DNA of 64,000 bases from Theileria orientalis strain Shintoku (Eukaryota; Apicomplexa; Aconoidasida; Piroplasmida; Theileriidae). Of the stretch, positions 48,701-60,057 are shown piece by piece. How positions within the stretch are numbered: the first letter of the stretch is position 1; each line of letters begins with the position of its first letter. The stretch covers positions 488,001 through 552,000 of the forward strand of contig NC_025262.1 in NCBI RefSeq assembly GCF_000740895.1. Direction: 5' to 3'. Below the pieces are notes generated by a model. The model was not told the DNA's origin, did no database searches, and saw nothing but the letters and a program-made list of their open reading frames with translations. The translations under genes and the position numbers were made by a program.

Positions 48701-51700
48701 TATCATTATGCGGATAATTTAATACCAATAGCTATAACAATAACTATAAAAACTATATAGCAATATTAGCCATAACAACTATATAGCAATATTAACCATA
48801 ACAACTATATAACAATATTAGCCATAACAACTATATAACAATATTAACCATAACAACTATATAGCAATATCGCTAATAAATTAACGCAAATTTAGGGGAT
48901 ATGAATGTTAATGAGTGTGGATACAATAGAAACATAAAAGTGAACGAGGACTTTAGAATATTCTTTACGGTACAGGAGGAGCATATAGATAGGCTCACAG
49001 ACTCGTTTCTAAACAGATGCATTCAGATCAACCTGAACACAGTGAAGGTGTTGAACACGACGAAGTCGTTGCTGTTGTCGTCAATATATGACCCGTTCAT
49101 TAGTGAAAATAGGGAGTTGTTTACGGGACAGTTGAGGTGTGTGCAGATGTACGAGTTTTATAACGCACTCAACATAGTGAGGAATGTGGTCAAGGACGGC
49201 ATGTTCTTCGAAAAGTCATTGACCGAGTTGATTTTCATATGTCTGGTCTTCGTGTTCATGAAGAACATGTATCAAGTTAAGAAGATGCTGCTGGTGTATT
49301 TTGTAAGGTACTACGAGAACGTGGGAAAGCTGAAGGAGGCATTTAACTCAGCATGGAGTTTGTACGCAGTCTTGAATTCATATGAAGATAACACAATCAG
49401 AGGAATCGGAGTCAAATTGATTGAATATTTGATGGTCAGATGCCACCCACTAAAAGCGTTTGTTGTTAATTATGACGAAGAGCCGAGTATTGGAATCTTG
49501 AGTGATTATGGACCGTCGAGTATTAATGTTGGCGAAGAGACGTACAGTAGTGCTAGCAGTAGCAGCGAGTGTGGTTGCAGTGATAATAGTTGCAGCAATA
49601 GCAGTTTCAGTGATAATGGTTGCAATAATAACAATAACGAAGCTACGCCTAACAGCGTTGATAATGGTGACGAGAGTGATAAAATGTCCCTAGACAGTAG
49701 CAACGATAACCTTGAGGCATCTACCACTAATGTTGAGAACGTCGCTGACGGAGTTAACGATGCGGTTAATCCCAGAAAGAAAAGAAACAAAAGAATTGGT
49801 CATTCAACAATAGTGAATAACGAAGACGCAAAGACCACTAGCAATGTCAGTAGAGGAAACGAAAATGGTGGCATCAAGGGTAGCAGAAGCAACGTCGCTG
49901 AATATGTATACCAGTCGAGTAAAAAAAGGATTAAAAACAAACATGATGTCAGCCTAACGAATAAACACTACTTGCTGCTGAGGGAGTTCATAGAAAAGGT
50001 GCTGTCAAAAAAAATAAGCATCGATGAACAGATGATGGTTAATGACGTGGAATTGACGAAGCTGTACGAAGAATATTACCCAGACTCGATATACGGACAG
50101 GTGTGGCACCTGCAGAAGGGAATACGTCATAAGAAGGACCGCAGGCACTACAGTTTGTTTGCGCTCAAAGAAAACATGGCCACGAGGGTTCTGTACCACG
50201 TGTACTCACAAGAGAAAAAAGTGACCGTGAAAATCCTGAAGCTGTTCATGGTATTGCTGAGTACGAATGAGGAGTTGGAAGAAATAATAGGGGAAAACAT
50301 GGACCTGGTGCTGAAGAGGGACGAAGAATTAGTTAACACGTTGCACTTTCTGGATTTCGTAACAAAAAATATCGGCGAGGGCCAGAAGGTTGCGAGTGCA
50401 AACCAAGGAGAAGACGGGAACGCTGAAAACACGGCACAAGGAATTAGCATAGGAAAGATATACATAATAAACAAGTCGCTGAGTAAGTATAAGTACGTGT
50501 TAGACTTCGATGTAAAGGAAAAGTTCAGCATTATAAAGAAGTTTGACATGGCAACAGGAGTAAAGCCGTTGGACGTGGGTCTGGAGCGTAGGAGCCGGGA
50601 AGTAGTGATTCAAGAAAAGGAGGAGTTGATACTGGAAAAGTTCGTGCTGAAGAGAGTGATGTTCCTGATAAACAGACTGTTCCATGACCATTTCGTGGAA
50701 TCGGAGCCGAATGTGCATATAATGGAGTATTTTGGCGAGTTGAACGGAGTAATAGAAGTGCTTAACCCTGGGATGAGTCAGCATTTCACAACAACAGTGA
50801 GAAGAATAGCAGCCACGGTAAAAAGGTTCTACGAAACCAGTGAAATGAGGCTCCTCTTTGAAGTATTGTGCGAAGTATACGTGCTGTACAACCACTACCA
50901 CCACGATAACGCAGGGAATGGAGAAAGGGAGGAAATGGTGTCGTACCTGCGCCACATGTTGTTCCCAGAATCGACGCTGAATCCAGTGCACAAGAACGAA
51001 GAAGAGCAGATAAACCATGAAACGTACATGATCAGAGGACACTGCAATGGCGTGAACGCTAAAAAGGTAGACGATGAGTGGGAGCTGGTGTATCACCTGA
51101 TGAACGTGGATAAAGGCAGTAGTCTCAGTAGCCTCGTAGAGAACGTTAATAGGATGAAGCTGATAGAGTACCTGAACAGGTTCTCGCACGCGCTGTGCTA
51201 CTACACGTTCCTGTTCATGCAGCTGCTCTACAACGCGCCGTACATAAAGCATCACCTGTTTCAGCTGGGACTGAAGGTTGACCTCGAGGGTTTCATCAGG
51301 TGCCTGTACAGGAAGATCATGGGCGTGCAGGAGTCGAGTGAGAGCGTGAACAAGACGGCAGTGTCGATAGCGACGATCACGCTCTTCCTGAGGAACAACC
51401 CGAAGAAGGGAGACGTGAAGCTGACGACGCTGGTCTACAACATCATGCTTATCCTGATTAAGATACACGAGGTGTGCAGCACCACGAACGACAAGCTGCA
51501 GAGCGCAATGCTGCTGAAGCTACACGACAACATGGTGCACTTCAGCCTCCTCATCGTCCCGCACGTGAGCGAGTTCCTGAGGAAGCTGGAGTCGTACCAC
51601 AGGAACAGGTTCATGGAGTACGAAAAGCAGCAGATGCGAGAGCTGTACCTGGCACTCAACATCCTCGACTCGCTCTCAATGGGATACGCGCTGAACAACA

Positions 51701-54700
51701 AGTACCTGTACGACTACGTGGAGAGGCTCTACGAAAACAAGGACTCGGTGCCTCTGAGCAAAATAGAACGCGTGAACGACGACGACCTTGACATTGTGGT
51801 CGACTTTATAGTGGAATACGACAAGTTTAAGGCGGGATACCTGAAGCTGCAGAACCCATTCAACTACCACGCGACGAAGGAAACGGCCGACGAGGCGGAA
51901 ATGGCCGGATTGATATGCGGAAACAAGAAGAGGGTGCTCGAGGCGATAAGGAACTTCATATCGCACGTGGCGACGAAGTACGCAGCCATAAAGGAGGTGA
52001 TTCAGCACCCGATCATGGTACTGCACTCAATGCTCTTCCACTACCACCTGACGGAGGTCATTCGCGCATCTGACCCTAAGGAGGACCACATGAGGTGGGA
52101 AAACTACATCAGCCTCAACAACACGCTCAACAAGTTTAACCCGGTGCTGAAGACGCAGTTTGTAAGTCACAGGAACGACGGCGCAGAGTTTTCGCACATG
52201 ATTCAGCTGTACCTGTTCTGTCTGGCCCACAACAAGCGCAACTACTTTGTACCCACGACCCTGGCCTCCGATAAGCAGAAGAAGCTCATCCTGATGCTCC
52301 TGCTCATGCACATTAAGAGAAGTGACGCTGAAAGGAGTGTCAGTGGCAAAGACAGGATAGAATACAAGTTGAACAGGCTGCAGAGGGAGGTGCTATCGTT
52401 GATATCAGAGGAAGAAGTGGCGTCGGAGCCGAATGCCGGGGACGACGAGTCTCAACAGTATTTTTTGTTCGACAGTGAGCAGATAGCTAAGTCGCTATTG
52501 AAAGCTAATGGAACGAGTTGCGTCAAGGACTTTGAGTTACACAGGCTGTATGTGCTGGTAAGTTTAATATAGACTTTTATAGTTACGGTTATATATCTGT
52601 GTAAATATGTGTGTAAATATGTGTGTAGATATATTAGGTACATGTTTATTTATGGTTATATACACGATATAAGAGTATGTGGAGCAAATAAGCGAATAAT
52701 TTATTATATAATATAGATGCTCTACAAACAAATTTTTAGGTCTGCGCCTACTCGCTGTTATCGTTGAACGTGTACACCGATTTTAACTACTATGACATCA
52801 TGCAGACAACGTTCTACTACCACTTTCTGCAGTCCCACAACTTTGACCATTTAGTATTGCACTCGAAGGACACACTTAACACGAACGACGGGGTTTATGA
52901 ATTTGACTCGCGTTTGGGTAGGAGAATAAACGAGGGAAAGCTCCTGTTGAGTGTCACGAAGGCACTGAATTCACTCAACTATAAAATCACTGAAATGTTA
53001 TCAATATACGGAAACGATCCGATCCTGACGGACATTCAAGCATTTGTAAGTGGATATATACCATCTGTTGCATCACTAGTAGTTATTGATAGGCGATTTC
53101 TAATCAATAGCTTAAGTATGGTAATATGTGTGTTATGTTATGCTATAAGCATATGATGTGCAGATAATGACTGTGACCAATTTTAACCTGAAGAACCTGA
53201 CGGAAAGGTCCAATATCGCAAATATGCTCATGAACCTGGCGTCGAAGCTGAATCACCTGGCATCGATATCGACCAGTGACTTTGCATTGATGATCAGAAC
53301 GCACGAAACTAAGGTGAAGGAATTAGTGGAAAGCTATAAAACGATGAGGATGGAAGACGTCAAAGAGTTCAATGAAGTTATTCTGGAGAATCATAAGTTG
53401 CTGCAGTTCGACCTGGTTTTTCGACAAGTGCTGACGATCCTGATGAGTTATTTGGAAGCCATCGATAGTAATACGGGCGATCACATGTCTCCAGAGTTAT
53501 ACGCATCAATAAACGAAATTAAGAATAGCTTGATAAACTACCTGTTTCAAGGAGGCATCGTTGGGATACTGGTGATGAAGCCAGTATTCAGTACCATTCT
53601 CATAACCTTACCAGTGAGTTAAGAATATGGATTAGATATTGGTCATTTAATATAGCGTACAATTGTTATTTGCATTGGACTGATGGTTGTAGAATGTGGA
53701 CATCGATAAATTTAGTACTAATAAGATAATGTAGGATTGCAATAAGGCACGGCTTTTGTCGGAACTGTTTGAGTACATCTTGTTTTTCTTCAAAGGATAT
53801 GAAGGTGTGGTAAAAGAGTACGTTGAAGAGTTGAATAGAAGTTATGAGGAGGCACTTAAGGCGTATGTAAAGTTAAAGTAAGTTTATTAATGATGCGTTA
53901 ATGATAACACGTAAATAGGGAAGTTAACTGTAAGAAGGCAATAAATAGTTACAAGGAGGGCTTGAACATTAGGTTCATGAGCCTCTATACCTCAAGGGTA
54001 CTGGTGAATAGCGCACAGCCGATGGTTTATAATGAATTAAAAACGGATATGTTAACGATGCTTAAAAGGAACTACGAGTACATATTGAATAATTCAAATG
54101 TGAGTTTAGATGATAGAAAAAAGTTTGTAGGAAATGACGCTGCAACAGTACAGTAGGATCATGAACTCAGTATTTCAACAGCTGGAGCTGTTAGAATCGG
54201 AGATTAAGGTGGAATTTGATATTCCAATAGCAAAAGTAGGTTCAGAGTTAAGTAAATGCATTGGCACATTGTCTATCATGGTTGCATGAGTGGCAGTTAC
54301 CATATACACACATTAATCATTTTGTAGCATCGAACGGAAGATGGGATTGCATACCATAGGTTCATTGAATTTGACTCGATTAAGTCAACCGATGAGGTTT
54401 ATGAAGACCCCTTCGTTGAATATAACACGTACATGGAGCAGTCACTAGGTTATTTGTTCAGATCGTTCAATACGCTGCACGATGTTGGCTACATTGTGTC
54501 AGGAAGAGTAACGAACGAGAACTATAACGTAGACCTGTTTGCTAAGATAATCAACGAGAGGGCGTTGAACCAAATGTATAAAACCATGAACATGATACTG
54601 GAATCGGCAGTAATGAACTACAATAAGTTCAACGCCGACAAGTTTGACCTGCTCGTAAAGTCGTGTCCGAACCATAGAACGATCGTGGAAAACAAGTTCG

Positions 54701-57700
54701 CCAGCATGCTCGTGACTGTGAATGAACTGATAGTGACAATTAAGCAATACCTGAGTTGCACTAACTACTCGTTCTACCTAGAAGAAAATGAAGTAAACAA
54801 TGGAAGCATAGGCGTGCCAAAGGTAGAAGCGAAGAGAGAGTTGCACAGCATATGCGTCCAAATAGAAAGGCGCGTGAAGAGTAGCATGGAGTATTCAGCA
54901 TTCATGAGCACAAATAAGAGGGAGATGCACAGGAAGAAGATGGTGGTTACGACGAAACTTGCGGATGATCTGATGGAATACATTGACGTGTTGGAGAGAG
55001 AGGTGTACAAAATGGTTAACAACATACAAATAACGAATATAAAGAAGTTGATAAAGATTCTGAGGAGTGAGCTATTGTTACTAGTATCAAGAGGGGATGA
55101 CGGAGCCCAAAATAAGGCTATTGTTAACACCAACAATTCTAATAAGGCTATTGTTAACACAAACAATTCTAATAAGGCTATTGTTAACACCAACAATTCT
55201 AATAAGGCTATTGTTAACACCAGCAACTTAAATAGCGTTAAAGTTAACACCAACAATTCTAATAAGGCTATTGTTAACACCAACAATTCTAATAAGGCTA
55301 TTGTTAACACCAGCAACTTAAATAGCGTTAAAGTTAACACCAGCAACTTAAATAGAAGTTATGTTAACAGTGGTGATGCGACGGAGAATGCACAGGCCTG
55401 GAAACTCGATGCGTCAAGTGTGAAGGTCGGAAACTTTACACTCATGGAGTTGTGCATTTTTGCATACTACCTGAGTAAGCTATGCGAACTGTTCCTACAC
55501 ATAACTCCGAAAGTGAAGGAAGAACTCGGAGAAGGAAAGGAATATAAAGCAGGAACAGGGCTTGATGAAGGAATAGGAATAAAGAACATATCGAGTGAAG
55601 TAAAAGAAGATGATTTGAACATGGAGGACGTGACAAGAAAGGATGAAACTAAGCAAGAAGAGGATAGGGAAGATGAAATGAATCTGGATGAAGAAGATAA
55701 CATTAATGTCGATTTCGATGAACAAGGAGAAAACCTGGAAATGGAAAAGGTGAACGAGGAAGAGTTGGCAGGAAAAGATGAAGATGAATTGGAAAAAATG
55801 GAGGATGATTACAGCAATCAAAAGGACGAGGACGATGAAAATAAGAATAACGAAGAACAATTGGAAACAGAGGAAGTTAAAGTGGGAGATGAAGTGGACT
55901 CGGAAAATATAAACATAGAACGTGAGTATAAAGAGTCAGCAGAGTCAAATGAAGAATTGGATGGCTACAAGGAAGACGCATGTGAAGATGATATTGAAGG
56001 CAACGATGGCACTAATGAAGAAAAGGTGGAAGAAAAGGACAGTAAAGATTACAATACTGATGGTGATAAGGTAGATGGTGATCAGGACGATAACAATCTG
56101 GATGACGAAGATACGCCAAGCAAAGAAGAATCGGCAATTAACGAAGATAAGAGTAAAGAACAATCTGAGAACGAGGGTGAAGACGAAGATAAGGACAAAG
56201 AACAATTGGACAATGCGGGTGAAGATGCAGACAGCAAAGAACAAGAATTGAAAGAGGAGAAGAGTGGAGAATTGCAGAGTGAATCGACAACGACGTATAA
56301 TCAAGAAGCATATGGAGTTCAGAACAAGGGGTAAGCATGACAGTGTGTTTAATGAAATTCATGACTATTATTATTATTGTTATTCCAGTGTAATTGCTAT
56401 GACTAACGGTGACTAACGGTGATTTAGGTATGATACTATCGTCAGTGACCTTCAACAGATCAACATCAGAAGCGCGCTATCAGCGTCATCATACAGCAAT
56501 GAACAGTCGAGAGTGCAGTCGACAAGGATTGAAAATATACAAAAACAAGAAGTTGACGAGCAGGAGGCCCATGGAGATGAAAAGGAAAGGGCCGATGCAG
56601 TGAACACGAGTAAACTTATAAGGCAGGATGGCTTGAACACACCATCAGACAACTCGCAACTGTTTGAGTACTTTAACTCGAAGGTCAACGACACAGCAGT
56701 TCTAGGATTAGGGTAGGCAACGTCATTAGATAAGTAGATAAGAGCAGGCTGAGTAAAGCCGTTTATATATGCACTGGTGGCAATATAATGCAATACGTTT
56801 TAGAAAAATTAATAAGCGACCATATGATGACATCGAGAGACTGGAAAAGGAAAGTGGAATGGAAGTGGATGATGAAGAGGAAGGTTGTGACGATAAGATT
56901 GATGAATTGGAAGGAGATAGAAATAAAATGGAACTAATTCAAGATAGTGAAAATGGTATAGTGAAGATGGATGTTGACACGGATCACGGGATTGACGTGA
57001 AGGAGGAGCAGGACAGAATACACGTCAACAGCGATTTGCTGTTCACGAACGCAGTAGAAAACGTAGAAGCCATAGAGTATCTTGTAAAGCAGGACGGCGA
57101 AGTTGAGAGGTCCTTGAATCTGGAGCAGCTGGCAGATAGGAACAGTCTGATCCAGTTGTCAAACAACCTGCTGTCTCAACTGAGGTATGTTACAGCATCG
57201 CACCCATATAACCAGTGTTATTAGTAGTAGTGGTAGTGGTAGTTGTTATTGGTTTTTATGTAGTACCATTTGTATCAATAGAACTAGTGACACCGAGATT
57301 AATAGTACAAGTAACACAAAGATTAACAGTAGTACCAATATTAGCATTAATATTACTAATAAAAACGTTTAGGATCATATTGGAGTACAACTACGTCAAC
57401 AGTCTCAAGGGATACTATAAGCACGGGAAGAGAATAAGCATAAAGAAGCTGATGATATTCATAGCAACCAACTACCAGAGGGATAAAATATGGCTTAAGA
57501 GACTTAAGCCACAGAAGAGAGACTACTTTATCCAAATCGCAATAGATAACACGAAAAGCATGAGCGCAATAGCGAAGATATCAATACAGACAATCGTAGT
57601 AATATACGAGGTAGGAATGGCGTATTTCAGCAACTTAATGTGCTTTAGGCTATCCACAAGTTGAACATTGGAACACTAAACGTAATTAAGTTTGGAGCGT

Positions 57701-58455
57701 AAGTTGATTAGTATATTAAATTCTGTAAACGTATCGCATCTAAAGAGATATCATTTTTTATCTATTGAGGAAATAGGCATTGTAGTTACTAAAGTTGATA
57801 GTTGACCTACAACTGTGTAAGATAAGTCACCGGCTAATATTAATGCAGATACACGCCCGAAGTCATACTGAATAACATTAACACAGCTCATAATGACAAT
57901 TGGATGCTCAGGTTGAGTTTCGACGAGGAAAGCAAGTTCTCCTATGAAACGGGGCTCATTCAGCTCTTCCAGTTTATACTGGCGCAGCCGCATTTCATAG
58001 CGTCCAAGAACAAAATACTGATCATCATTTCCGACGGTAAATTTAACAAAAACAAGGTCAGGAAGTACCTGATTAACATCATTAACCACAACGTTGTGCC
58101 GTTGCTGGTGGTCCTGGACCCTCAAAACAGTATAACGAACATGAAGCACATAATCAACACAGGTAACGAAGTTTAACTAGTGACTAGGATTGCGTTTGAC
58201 CACACACACCCGTTAGATATTTATCAAATACGGTTTTTGTAATGTTTTTGCACAAATTAACCTTGTTTGCAGATGGAAGGCTGGTAATTGAAAATTACTT
58301 GGACAACTTCCCCTTTCCGTACTACTCGATCATAAGTAACATTAACAATCTACCGAACATTCTCTCAGACCTACTAAGGTAAGTTACGAGTAAAATTACT
58401 TTGTTTTTCTCACGATTTTTTTAGGCAGTGGATGATGATTTGCAATAGGAGTTGA
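39794..58455 (+). CDS. MDN1: Midasin (MDN1/Rea1), giant AAA+ ATPase of 60S maturation
   Basis: Eighteen exons: 39794-40410, 40472-43593, 43633-43737, 43974-48590, 48896-52557, 52740-53045, 53164-53613, 53735-53877, 53919-54122, 54154-54235, 54328-56330, 56428-56712, 56804-57184, 57373-57595, 57649-57698, 57912-58162, 58273-58378, 58425-58455; all phases close, giving 5545 residues. Six AAA modules: AAA1 (~343) has no P-loop (VCGECKNYYL); AAA2 (~720) VGETGTGKT with LLLDEINLA; AAA3 (~1203) QGPTAAGKT with VILDELNLA; AAA4 (~1552) VGETGIGKT with FLLDEISLT; AAA5 (~2005) EGNPGVGKT with LLLDELNLA; AAA6 (~2573) degenerate. A helical linker (~2820-4700), a D/E-rich region (~4860-5090) and a C-terminal MIDAS domain (KDKIWLKRLKPQKRDYF, then DNTKS at ~5383) follow, ending FPFPYYSIISNINNLP and RQWMMICNRS. 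Midasin strips Ytm1-Erb1 and Rsa4 from pre-60S particles (established). Asn-rich inserts and an internal 30-bp repeat enlarge it over yeast Rea1. Confidence 0.96.
43802..43866. repeat. 22-bp tandem repeat inside midasin intron 3
   Basis: Three successive copies of a 22-bp unit beginning AAATTAGTGCTATTAGTTGT (43802-43823, 43824-43845, and 43846-43866 with one change), followed by decayed copies to about 43918. It lies wholly in the intron between the AAA3 Walker B exon and the next exon. Confidence 0.9.
48744..48873. repeat. 26-bp tandem repeat inside midasin intron 4
   Basis: Five copies of a 26-bp unit (CCATAACAACTATATAGCAA plus ATATTAA-type ending) at 48744, 48770, 48796, 48822 and 48848; the first is diverged. 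Copies alternate between TATAGCAA and TATAACAA and between a final A and G, suggesting a 52-bp higher-order period. It occupies most of a 305-nt intron. Confidence 0.92.
55111..55370 (+). repeat. MDN1: 30-bp coding tandem repeat in midasin
   Basis: Eight perfect-length 30-bp units from 55111 to 55350 plus a partial ninth. Two unit types encode NKAIVNTNNS (or its variant NKAIVNTSNL) and NSVKVNTNNS/NSVKVNTSNL. The repeat sits in exon 11, between the helical linker and the D/E-rich region, probably as a flexible spacer. Units at 55111, 55171 and 55261 are identical at the nucleotide level, so the array is young. Confidence 0.97.
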
Positions 58456-58536
58456 CGTGGTGGAGATATGCATTAGGTGCAGTGTCTATGGGAGTAAAAA
58501 CTAAACGCAGCAATGATATAATATATTTTACGCAAA

Positions 58537-59014
58537 ATGAACGTATATAGATACTTTAAGCTCTATATGTTTTTGAAACTCGTGGCCTTCAACAGCGGAA
58601 AGAGGGTCACTCGGAATCACAGAAATAGCAAAGGTTAAGTTGATATAAGTCAGTTAACAATTATTAATAGGTGGAGTCATTAGTTTTCTTGAAACGAAGA
58701 ACCCAATCATAACCGCAATGGACATAATAAGCGGAGCCAACGACGGGAGGAAGGAGCAGAACTTTGGGGGTGGCAATTTGGGGGCCTACTACAACTTCAT
58801 GTACCCCGACAACTCTGACTACCCCTGGGCGTGCGTTTGCAACACCAATGACTTCAATCTCTGGAAGAAGAAGCAACAGCCATATGTGCGGTGCTGGAAC
58901 CAGGAGGACCTCTCGCTGCAGGATATCCAGGCGAACTGCGATCCTACGAGCGTCACGAACTACGATAACATAAAGTTGGGGTTCATAAGCCCGCTCATAA
59001 CAAAAGACTTCTGA
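58537..59014 (+). CDS. Secreted cysteine-containing protein, tandem paralog A
   Basis: Two exons, 58537-58633 and 58671-59014, 146 residues. Exon 1 encodes a signal-like leader (MNVYRYFKLYMFLKLVAFNS). Exon 2 carries GGVISFLETKNPIITAMDII, then a strongly conserved core NFGGGNLGAYYNFMYPDN, SDYPWACVCNT, LWKKK, QPYVRCWNQEDLSLQDIQ and ANCDP, and a unique tail (NYDNIKLGFISPLITKDF). Cysteines: the CVC pair, RC and NC, four in the mature part, likely two disulfides. No membrane anchor. It is a neighbour of a second copy 240 bp downstream with the same exon plan. Family not recognised; probably a lineage-specific secreted or vacuolar protein. Only 81 bp separates it from the midasin stop. Confidence 0.8.
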
Positions 59015-59253
59015 AAATTGTACAATTAAATGAGCAAATAAGATGTTGTGTGGCTGCTGGAACCAAAGAGGTATGAATCACTTACACATCTGGCAATAAA
59101 GCTTCAAACAGCTTTTAATTATTTTTTTAAAAATGATGGGAGTTGTAGGCACGCTATATTCCGCTATTGTTTGACTTTTGTGGAATCATATGTAGGGAGG
59201 AATCCTATAGGATGCTTTTGAGTGCGTAGAGGAATCTCTTTCACTTTTTAACA

Positions 59254-59803
59254 ATGTTTTATAAATTTCACGTAAAATACTTTGTATTTCTTCTGTTTTT
59301 AAAGAGTACCTTGAGTAGTACAAAGCGTGCTCACGAATACACATCATCGCGTAAGTATTCTATATACATATAGGATTCTATACATTTACACATTCTAACT
59401 TTGTTTGTAGCACTCATTATCGCTTTTAAAATGATCAATAGAACCTTTTTTATCATAAATATTAATTTTTACTTTAGTATCTGCCATAAGCTTTGTCGAG
59501 TTGGGGAACCCTATTCTTACTGCCATTGAGGTAATGAAGGGAGGTGCTGATGGCAAGAAGGAGGAGAACTTTGGCGGTGGCAATTTGGGTGCCTACTACA
59601 ACTTCATGTACCCTGACAACTCTGACTATCCCTGGGCGTGTGTATGCAACACTGAGGACCTCAAGCTCTGGAAGAAGAAGGATCAGCCTTACGTGAGATG
59701 CCGTAACCAGGAGGACCTTTCTTTGCAGGACATTCAGGCCAACTGCGATCCCAGAAACGTTACTGTTGAGCAGGACTTATGGAAGGGATTCTACTTTCTT
59801 TAA
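59254..59803 (+). CDS. Secreted cysteine-containing protein, tandem paralog B
   Basis: Two exons, 59254-59350 and 59478-59803, 140 residues. Exon 1 has a clear signal peptide (MFYKFHVKYFVFLLFLKSTL, then SSTKRAHEYTSS). Exon 2 begins LSAISFVELGNPILTAIEVM, then KGGADGKKEENFGGGNLGAY, the same core as paralog A (nearly 30 residues from NFGGG to CVCNT are identical), LKLWKKKDQPYVRCRNQEDL and a short tail ending DLWKGFYFL. The leaders and tails differ while the core is nearly identical, so the core is under constraint or was recently gene-converted. Exon 1 length is 97 nt in both copies and the intron phase is the same. The frame before the first in-frame codon of the core depends on the splice (acceptor ACTTTAG at 59471-59477). 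Confidence 0.85.
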
Positions 59804-60057
59804 TTTGTGGGAGGGTTTGCAAAGTCCCGTATTCACTTTAAACTCTATCTTTTCTCTGGACACTGCATGGTTTAAAATATTATTAATTTAATATATTAAA
59901 TGTTTGTGCCAATTAGTTAACTTGGTTTCGTAAAAAAATTCACACCACAACAACTGGCCTTATGGCATACTTGCTCCTGACAGGCTAATGTTGCCAACTG
60001 GCGGTGGTGCTAAATATTAACATTGTGCCTACTTGATATACCCATAAATATGAAATA

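Noticed and set aside
50500..51468. 322-residue antisense frame within midasin exon 5
   Set aside because: It lies wholly opposite a conserved gene in a GC-rich part where stops are rare; it has no start context, domain or independent composition.
54774..55346. 190-residue antisense frame full of VLTIALLELL repeats
   Set aside because: It is the complement of the 30-bp coding repeat in midasin; a repeat unit that is a multiple of three with no stop on either strand generates it automatically.
57215..57664. Plus-strand frame bridging midasin intron 13 into exon 14
   Set aside because: The first part (VVVVVVVIGFYVV) is a GT-rich intron read through; splice signals at 57185 and 57371-57372 keep the midasin frame.
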